Of a stretch of DNA of 10,503 bases, positions 6,729 to 10,503 are shown piece after piece. Where the stretch lies: positions 1-10,503 of the forward strand of contig USQE01000026.1 of assembly GCA_900556675.1 (NCBI GenBank). The letters are read 5' to 3'. The notes beneath the pieces are model-generated. The model was not told the DNA's origin. It made no database searches and saw only the letters and a program-made list of their open reading frames with translations. Position numbers and translations under genes: made by a program. The DNA is from an uncultured Collinsella sp. Its GTDB lineage: Bacteria > Actinomycetota > Coriobacteriia > Coriobacteriales > Coriobacteriaceae. Each line of letters starts with the position of its first letter. Within the stretch, counting starts at the first letter, position 1.

Positions 6729-6824
6729 TTTCGCCTGAACCCCATACATATCATCCCGTGCTCAAACATTCTCGCTGCGCTGCGAAACTGCGCGCGGGAC
6801 GATATGTATGGGGCTCAGGCGAAA
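6729..6824 (-). repeat. Conserved-loop palindrome, full copy (copy 2)
   Basis: Arms 6729-6760 and 6793-6824 pair over 32 positions around a 32-nt loop (6761-6792). Read on the - strand, the stem has 29 Watson-Crick pairs, two G-U pairs and one C-A mismatch. On the + strand the two G-U become A-C mismatches, so the structure is better as a - strand RNA. The loop is the exact reverse complement of the copy 3 loop. The outer arm (GCCTGA.CCCCATAC) is unrelated to the outer arm of copy 3. Confidence 0.85.
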
Positions 6825-6857
6825 GGGCTACATGCTTGAGATAAAACAATCTTTCTG

Positions 6858-6904
6858 GTTAGCCGACGCGATAAAGGGACGCCCCCTTTGTCGCGTCGGC
6901 TAAC
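6858..6904. terminator. Strong hairpin between convergent genes, possible bidirectional terminator
   Basis: GTTAGCCGACGCGATAAAGGG-type left arm (6858-6878) pairs with 6884-6904 over 21 positions with a single G-U and a 5-nt loop. On the + strand it is followed by TGTATTTATAATTT, an imperfect T-rich tract; on the - strand by a stretch with TTGTTTTATC. Its placement between convergent dut and glycosyltransferase genes fits a terminator for both. The arms are unrelated to the flanking palindrome family. Confidence 0.55.
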
Positions 6905-6916
6905 TGTATTTATAAT
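6888..6916 (+). promoter_or_regulatory. Candidate promoter inside the convergent gap
   Basis: A perfect -10 box TATAAT (6911-6916) lies 17 bp after TTGTCG (6888-6893, four of six -35 bases). The -35 element is inside the right arm of the 21-bp hairpin. A transcript would start near 6923 and run into palindrome copy 3, with no plausible coding frame. It may drive a short non-coding RNA or may be a chance match in AT-rich sequence. Confidence 0.35.
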
Positions 6917-6982
6917 TTCCGGTTTCGCCTTTGCAGGTTCTTGTGGAGGGGAATCTGGTGTAGCTGCTAGTACGTAAACGCA

Positions 6983-7086
6983 GCTTACCTGTGGGAGGCC
7001 CCTATATATCGTTCCACGCGCAGTTTCGCAGCGCAGCGAGAATGTTTGAGCATGGAATGATATATAGGGGCCTCCCACAGGTAAGC
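6983..7086 (+). repeat. Conserved-loop palindrome, full copy (copy 3)
   Basis: Arms 6983-7018 and 7051-7086 pair over 36 positions around a 32-nt loop (7019-7050). On the + strand there are 34 Watson-Crick pairs, one G-U (7011/7058) and one C-A (7017/7052). The G-U and C-A are at the same distances from the loop as in copy 2 read on its own strand. The outer arm (GCTTACCTGTGGGAGG) is unique to this copy. It ends 13 bases from the stop codon of the glycosyltransferase and could also act as its terminator. Confidence 0.87.
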
Positions 7087-7099
7087 GGACAGTCCAATG

Positions 7100-8401
7100 C
7101 TAGCGGATATGCGCGGGTTTTCCGCCCCAGTAGAAGCGGCAGAAGGCTCGTTTGCGCTTTTGGGGCTTGCCTGCAAGTTCCATGGTTGCGATGGCGATAT
7201 CCTCGGCTGCGCGTGGACGGCGCAGCACTTCGCCGTTAATGAGCAGTGCCTTGAGCGATTCGGGATGATCGTGGAGATGGCGCAGTGTCACGATGAGCTC
7301 GCGTGCGGTGGTGACATGCATGCTGGCGCCCATGCCGGTGAGCATGGTGGTGTTGGCCTTTTCCTGGCCATAGGACTTGCCCAGCAGAATCATTGGTAGG
7401 TGTGCGCACAGGCATTCGGTAACAGTGAGTCCGCCCGATTTGAGAATTGCCAGGTCGCAGCCGTGCATGAGCGCTGCCATGTCATCGACATAGTCAAGAA
7501 CCGTGACATTCTCGAGTTTCATGGCGTCGAAAAGCGTTTTGAGACGGGTGGCATATTCGGCATCCTTGCCCGGCAAAAAGACAAAGTGCATGTCCTCGAA
7601 GCTGCGCAGGAAGGGGAGGGTGTGGTCCATCTCCGCGCGAAATCGAACGTACGGTTGAGGCAAACTGGCGCCGGCCATCACCAGCACAACGAGCTTGTCT
7701 GTGGGGAGATTGAACTTCTCGAGTTCTTCCTCGCGGTTGTAGTCCGTATCAAACCCGGCGCGAATGGGGATGCCCGTAATGCGGATCTTTGCCTCGGGAA
7801 CCTTACGGGGGCGGAGTGTTTCGGCCATAAACTCGTTTGCTACGCAGAATAGGTCGGTGTCCTTATGGGGCCACCAACCCTCGACCTCGTAATCGGTCGG
7901 TACGCAAATGACGGGATAGTCGATGCCCGTAATGACGCGCGCGCCAACGGCGACGTTGGCTGCCGTGATATGTGTGGCTACCACGGCAATGGGCCTGCGA
8001 GTTCGAACGTATTCGTTAAATGCGGGGAACATGATGCGCGACCATGCCGTGCCACCGCCCCAAAGCAGGTGTCCGGTAAGGGTATAACGCCAGGTCAAGT
8101 CATAAATTGGGCGCGTGGCGCCGGTAAACGAGGCGGCCGTTTTGTTGCCGTCGAATTTTATGCGTCCAAAATCAAGGATATCGAGCACTTCAATCTCAAC
8201 ATCCTCGGGGATGCCATTGGTGCCGCGGATGTGGTCGAATGCCTGCGCAATCGCATTTGCGGCGGCCTTGTGGCCCGAGCCGACCGAGGCGTGCACGATA
8301 GTCACGAGAGGTCTTTGCTGAGCCAAGAGCGTGGTTTGTCCCGATTGGGGAGTGCTGTGCGTGAGCAGGGGAGCGTCATCGCTCGTCTGCGTCTGATCCA
8401 T
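7100..8401 (-). CDS. MGDG synthase-type glycosyltransferase (probable diacylglycerol glucosyltransferase)
   Basis: A 433-residue GT28-family enzyme resembling UgtP and plant MGDG synthases, which transfer a sugar from a UDP-sugar to diacylglycerol at the inner membrane face to make glycolipids and lipoteichoic-acid anchors. The first ~30 residues are polar and non-conserved. The MGDG_synth N-terminal domain starts at VTIVHASVGSGHKAAANAI (33-51), with ATHITAANV at 142-150. The donor-binding C-terminal domain has MAGAS (242-246), FVFLPGKD (273-280), SGGLTVTE (322-329) and YGQEKANT (344-351). The tail is very basic (KPQKRKRAF). There is no signal peptide; it should be a peripheral membrane protein. 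The RBS AGGGGAG lies six bases before the ATG. It is divergent from trxB with a 117-bp gap in which I saw no convincing promoter pair. Sugar donor and acceptor are not certain; other lipid acceptors are possible. Confidence 0.85.
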   Translation of the reverse strand: MDQTQTSDDAPLLTHSTPQSGQTTLLAQQRPLVTIVHASVGSGHKAAANAIAQAFDHIRGTNGIPEDVEIEVLDILDFGRIKFDGNKTAASFTGATRPIYDLTWRYTLTGHLLWGGGTAWSRIMFPAFNEYVRTRRPIAVVATHITAANVAVGARVITGIDYPVICVPTDYEVEGWWPHKDTDLFCVANEFMAETLRPRKVPEAKIRITGIPIRAGFDTDYNREEELEKFNLPTDKLVVLVMAGASLPQPYVRFRAEMDHTLPFLRSFEDMHFVFLPGKDAEYATRLKTLFDAMKLENVTVLDYVDDMAALMHGCDLAILKSGGLTVTECLCAHLPMILLGKSYGQEKANTTMLTGMGASMHVTTARELIVTLRHLHDHPESLKALLINGEVLRRPRAAEDIAIATMELAGKPQKRKRAFCRFYWGGKPAHIR

Positions 8402-8518
8402 CGATATCTCCCCTTCATCTTTGTTTCACAGAGAATCATTGTAGTGCATGAGTGTCACGTTCGCATAAATTTGGGTATGAGCGCAAAGAACGCCAATCTT
8501 TCGACAGGAGGTCTCTTC

Positions 8519-9457
8519 ATGACTACTCATCAGCCGATCGATGTTGCGATTATCGGCGGCGGGCCTGCGGGCTATGCTGCAGCCATTTACGCGGCTCGCG
8601 CCAACCTAACGACGACCGTGATTGAGCAAGGTATGTCGGGAGGACAGATTGCCACAACCAATGAGGTCGAGAACTATCCGGGCATTCCGCTCTTGAGTGG
8701 CGCCGAACTCGGCGAGCGGTTTCAGCAACATGCAGAGGGCCTGGGAGCACAGGTTGCATGGAGCATGGTTGCGGGTATCGATTACGATGCGGATGCGGCG
8801 CTGTTTACGGTGCATCACGATATGGGCGATACGCTGGCCTCGAGTGTTATCGCTTGCATGGGTGCCACGCCGCGATCTGCCGGTTTTGTTGGCGAGGATA
8901 CGTATCGCGGTCGCGGCGTTTCGTATTGCGCGACGTGCGACGGCATGTTCTTTCGTGGCAAGCAGGTCTTTGTCATCGGTGGCGGTAATGCTGCCTGCGA
9001 GGAAGCCCTGTTCTTGTCAGAAATCGCCAGCAGCGTGACCATCGTCTTGCGCCGCGATCAGTTCCGTGCCCCCGATGGCGTGGTTCAAAAGGTGCTCGCA
9101 AAAGATAATATTTCAGTTAGGTACCAAACTAGTATTGTTGAGCTTTCTGGTGAGGCGATGCCCACGACAATCACGTTTAAGGACAATGCGACTAGTGAAA
9201 TGCACGCTGAGTCCTTTGATCCTGGTTCGTTTGGCATTTTTGTCTTTGCTGGCACGCAGCCCCATACTGAGCTTGTAGAGCATCTGGTAGATCTGGCGCC
9301 CGACGGCGGTATTGTGACCGACGAATCGATGGCCACCCGCACACCTGGCTTATTTGCCGCCGGCGATATCCGCTCCAAGCGTTTACGTCAAGTTGTGACC
9401 GCCGTTTCGGACGGAGCCATAGCGGCTACCAGCGCATACGCTTTTCTACGCGGATAA
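8519..9457 (+). CDS. trxB: Thioredoxin reductase
   Basis: Flavoprotein that passes electrons from NADPH through FAD and a redox disulfide to thioredoxin. It has 312 residues, normal for the low-molecular-weight family. The FAD-binding GGGPAG is at 13-18, with GGQIATTNEVENYPG at 41-55. The redox motif CATC is C137 and C140. The NADPH-binding GGGNAA is at 154-159, with RRDQFRA at 178-184. The C-terminal FAD motif TPGLFAAGDI (275-284) is followed by RQVVTAVSDGA. The start is fixed by AGGAGG about eight bases upstream; the frame is open much further left (to 7865), but that part is antisense to the glycosyltransferase gene. A stretch near 9098-9190 is richer in A+T than the rest. No thioredoxin gene is in the window. 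A terminator follows 40 bases after the stop. Confidence 0.96.
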   Translation: MTTHQPIDVAIIGGGPAGYAAAIYAARANLTTTVIEQGMSGGQIATTNEVENYPGIPLLSGAELGERFQQHAEGLGAQVAWSMVAGIDYDADAALFTVHHDMGDTLASSVIACMGATPRSAGFVGEDTYRGRGVSYCATCDGMFFRGKQVFVIGGGNAACEEALFLSEIASSVTIVLRRDQFRAPDGVVQKVLAKDNISVRYQTSIVELSGEAMPTTITFKDNATSEMHAESFDPGSFGIFVFAGTQPHTELVEHLVDLAPDGGIVTDESMATRTPGLFAAGDIRSKRLRQVVTAVSDGAIAATSAYAFLRG

Positions 9458-9497
9458 GTACGATAATATATCTTATGTAAGGTTGTTATCTTCAAAC

Positions 9498-9540
9498 AAA
9501 GTGGTTGGGCAGTGCATCAATGTGCCGTCCAACCACTTTT
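9498..9540 (+). terminator. Rho-independent terminator after trxB
   Basis: AAAGTGGTTGG (9498-9508) pairs perfectly with CCAACCACTTT (9529-9539), and several inner positions can also pair with wobbles. The arm ends in TTTT followed by A. Position just after trxB and before the next gene supports termination of trxB transcripts. Confidence 0.8.
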
Positions 9541-9567
9541 ACTTAGCGGCTATGTGATATGCAAAAC

Positions 9568-9596
9568 TAGATAACCTAGAATACAATATAGATAAC
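9568..9596 (+). promoter_or_regulatory. Repeated TAGATAAC motif and possible -10 box upstream of the DUF1836 gene
   Basis: TAGATAAC occurs at 9568-9575 and again at 9589-9596, 21 bp apart, about two helical turns. A -10-like TACAAT (9582-9587) lies between them; no good -35 was found. A related inverted motif, GTTATCTT, is at 9485-9492. The motifs may be an operator, perhaps for autoregulation by the adjacent putative regulator. This is inference. Confidence 0.35.
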
Positions 9597-9611
9597 GAAC
9601 GGAGGATCCTT

Positions 9612-10223
9612 ATGAACCACGTCAAACATGTTATCCCGATGTCCGATACATCGGTCAGCATTAAGCCGGAGGATATTCAGCCGACGGTGCTGCCGGATGC
9701 ATTTATTCAGTCCGATATGGTGGGTAAGCTCAACGCTTTGAGCCTGCCACGCTATGACCAGCTGCCCAACGTAACGCTCTATCGCGATCAGGTTATTGAA
9801 TATGTTGCGCTGTGGATGGAGCCGCTTTCGATTTGCGTAGAGCAGCCCGTTATCACACCATCGATGATCAATAACTACGTGAAGGTCGGTCTCGTTCCTG
9901 CTCCGGTTAAAAAGCAGTATGGCCGTGAGCAGATTGCGCGTCTCATCGCCATTTGTATCTTTAAGCAGGTGCTGCCCATCGCTGCGGTTCAGGCACTCTT
10001 TAATATTCAGCGCTTGAGTTACGACGCTCCGACTGCTTTCGATTATGTAGTCGATCAACTTGAGGCATCGATTCGTGCGGCGTTTTCCGTCGAGCAGACT
10101 CCCGTGCCCGATACCGCCCATCAGGTCACGCGCGAGTCGCTGCTCGTGCGCAGTGCGGTATCGTCCTTCGTTTCGAAGGCATACCTGATGAGCTACCTTA
10201 AGTTTAATGGGTTTAATAGCTAA
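9612..10223 (+). CDS. DUF1836 domain protein, putative MerR-like transcriptional regulator
   Basis: A 203-residue soluble protein with no signal peptide or membrane segment. The recognisable DUF1836 part runs from about 44 to 160: LSLPRYDQLPNVTLYRDQV, then ITPSMINNYVKVGLVPAPVK (81-100), then REQIARLIAICIFKQVLPI (105-123). The middle segment resembles the helix-turn-helix of MerR-like proteins, and DUF1836 proteins are usually annotated as putative regulators; their targets are unknown. The RBS GGAGG is seven bases before the ATG. It stands alone between a terminator upstream and one downstream, so it is probably monocistronic. The TAGATAAC repeats just upstream would suit autoregulation. Confidence 0.8.
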   Translation: MNHVKHVIPMSDTSVSIKPEDIQPTVLPDAFIQSDMVGKLNALSLPRYDQLPNVTLYRDQVIEYVALWMEPLSICVEQPVITPSMINNYVKVGLVPAPVKKQYGREQIARLIAICIFKQVLPIAAVQALFNIQRLSYDAPTAFDYVVDQLEASIRAAFSVEQTPVPDTAHQVTRESLLVRSAVSSFVSKAYLMSYLKFNGFNS

Positions 10224-10235
10224 TCGAGGCATAAG

Positions 10236-10276
10236 ACGGGCGGGATAAAGAGCCATTGGCCCCTTATCCCGCCCGT
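10236..10276. terminator. Bidirectional terminator between convergent genes
   Basis: ACGGGCGGGATAA (10236-10248) pairs perfectly with TTATCCCGCCCGT (10264-10276) around a 15-nt loop. It lies 12 bases after the DUF1836 stop and 19 bases from the stop of the convergent gene. The T-tract is weak on both sides, but the 13-bp GC-rich stem and the location fit termination. Confidence 0.7.
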
Positions 10277-10295
10277 GCGTTTGTCTAGTTGGAAA

Positions 10296-10503
10296 TTATC
10301 GGCCCGAAGCCACGCCCATGCCGTAGCCGATGATGAGGCCGTGCATCTCGGCGTAATAGGAATCTAGGCCGTTGCAGGGCATGACAATCGTCTTGGAGCC
10401 GGGCCAATGCTCGACAATGCGGTCAGCAAGCGCCTGGGCTCCAGCTTCGTTCTCAACGTGATCGATGATGACCTCGCCGCCCGTGAAGCCCTCGGCCTCC
10501 ATG
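10296..10503 (-). CDS. C-terminal end of a probable DegV-family (fatty-acid-binding) protein, partial
   Basis: A frame of about 68 residues that ends at TAA (10296-10298) and continues off the right edge; the ATG at the border (10500-10502) is most likely internal. The sequence GGEVIIDHVENEAGAQALAD followed by GLDSYYAEMHGLIIGYG resembles the C-terminal lobe of DegV/FakB proteins, which hold a fatty acid and in Firmicutes present it to the kinase FakA. The lipid-binding N-terminal half is outside the window, so no binding residue can be checked. Assignment is by recall of the family's C-terminal pattern. Confidence 0.6.
   Translation of the reverse strand, partial: MEAEGFTGGEVIIDHVENEAGAQALADRIVEHWPGSKTIVMPCNGLDSYYAEMHGLIIGYGMGVASGR

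Larger units (their letters stand above)
6642..7099. other. Convergent intergenic region without genes, rich in palindromes
   Basis: These 458 bases lie between the end of dut (+) and the end of the glycosyltransferase (-). No frame here resembles a protein; the small open frames found are readings of palindrome arms. The content is one partial and two full copies of a conserved-loop palindrome, an unrelated 21-bp hairpin, and one candidate promoter, each listed separately. Confidence 0.85.

Noticed and set aside
6677..7086. CRISPR array or integron attC sites
   Set aside because: Repeats are few, inverted and unevenly spaced with no spacers; attC sites conserve their ends and vary in the middle, the reverse of what is seen, and no integrase or cassette gene is present.
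6815..7239. Small open frames across the palindromes, both strands, with similar peptides
   Set aside because: The similarity comes from the inverted repeat itself; there is no RBS or family resemblance.
7865..8518. A 218-codon N-terminal extension of trxB
   Set aside because: It lies antisense to the glycosyltransferase gene, and a strong AGGAGG RBS marks the trxB start at 8519.
8402..8518. Riboswitch or clear promoters between the divergent glycosyltransferase and trxB
   Set aside because: Only isolated half-matches such as TTCACA and TACAAT were found, without properly spaced partners or conserved structure.
1..10503. tRNA or rRNA genes
   Set aside because: No cloverleaf with a T-loop GTTCRANNC-type pattern in context and no rRNA-like stretch were recognised on either strand.

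Overview
The window looks like chromosomal DNA of a Gram-positive gut actinomycete of the class Coriobacteriia, most likely Collinsella or a close relative. This rests on three things: moderate-to-high GC, the actinobacterial-style block lexA / divergent LysM gene / nrdR, and the mix of Firmicute-like families (DUF1836, DegV, a MGDG-synthase-type glycosyltransferase) with that block. The genus is inferred from general resemblance; no database comparison was possible.

Left block (1-3752, + strand): the tail of an upstream gene (possibly SpoVS-like), then miaB, miaA and hflX. Both internal junctions are TAATG stop/start overlaps. miaB and miaA act in sequence on tRNA adenosine-37. hflX is broken by a frameshift near base 3338, inside its GTPase domain.

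SOS block (3737-6641): on the - strand, lexA is followed, again through a TAATG overlap, by a DUF1624-type membrane acyltransferase whose end overlaps the end of hflX. Divergent from lexA is a small membrane-anchored LysM protein. Its position and architecture match the SOS cell-division inhibitors YneA, DivS and Rv2719c. The shared regulatory region carries two perfect GAAC-N4-GTTC LexA sites and a third imperfect one, spaced exactly 28 bp apart, placed on or next to the LysM promoter. nrdR (repressor of ribonucleotide reductase genes) and dut (dUTPase) follow. The block therefore joins DNA-damage response, division arrest and nucleotide-pool control. The nrdR start codon sits inside an 11-bp perfect inverted repeat.

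Convergent gap (6642-7099): no gene. It holds a family of long palindromes with an identical 32-nt loop but different, internally complementary arms: one full copy on each strand and one partial copy. Between the two full copies lie a separate 21-bp hairpin and a candidate promoter. This is the least explained part of the window.

Right block (7100-10503): a diacylglycerol-type glycosyltransferase (-) is divergent from trxB (+). A DUF1836 putative regulator (+) follows, between two clear terminators. The C-terminal end of a probable DegV-family lipid-binding protein (-) runs off the right edge.
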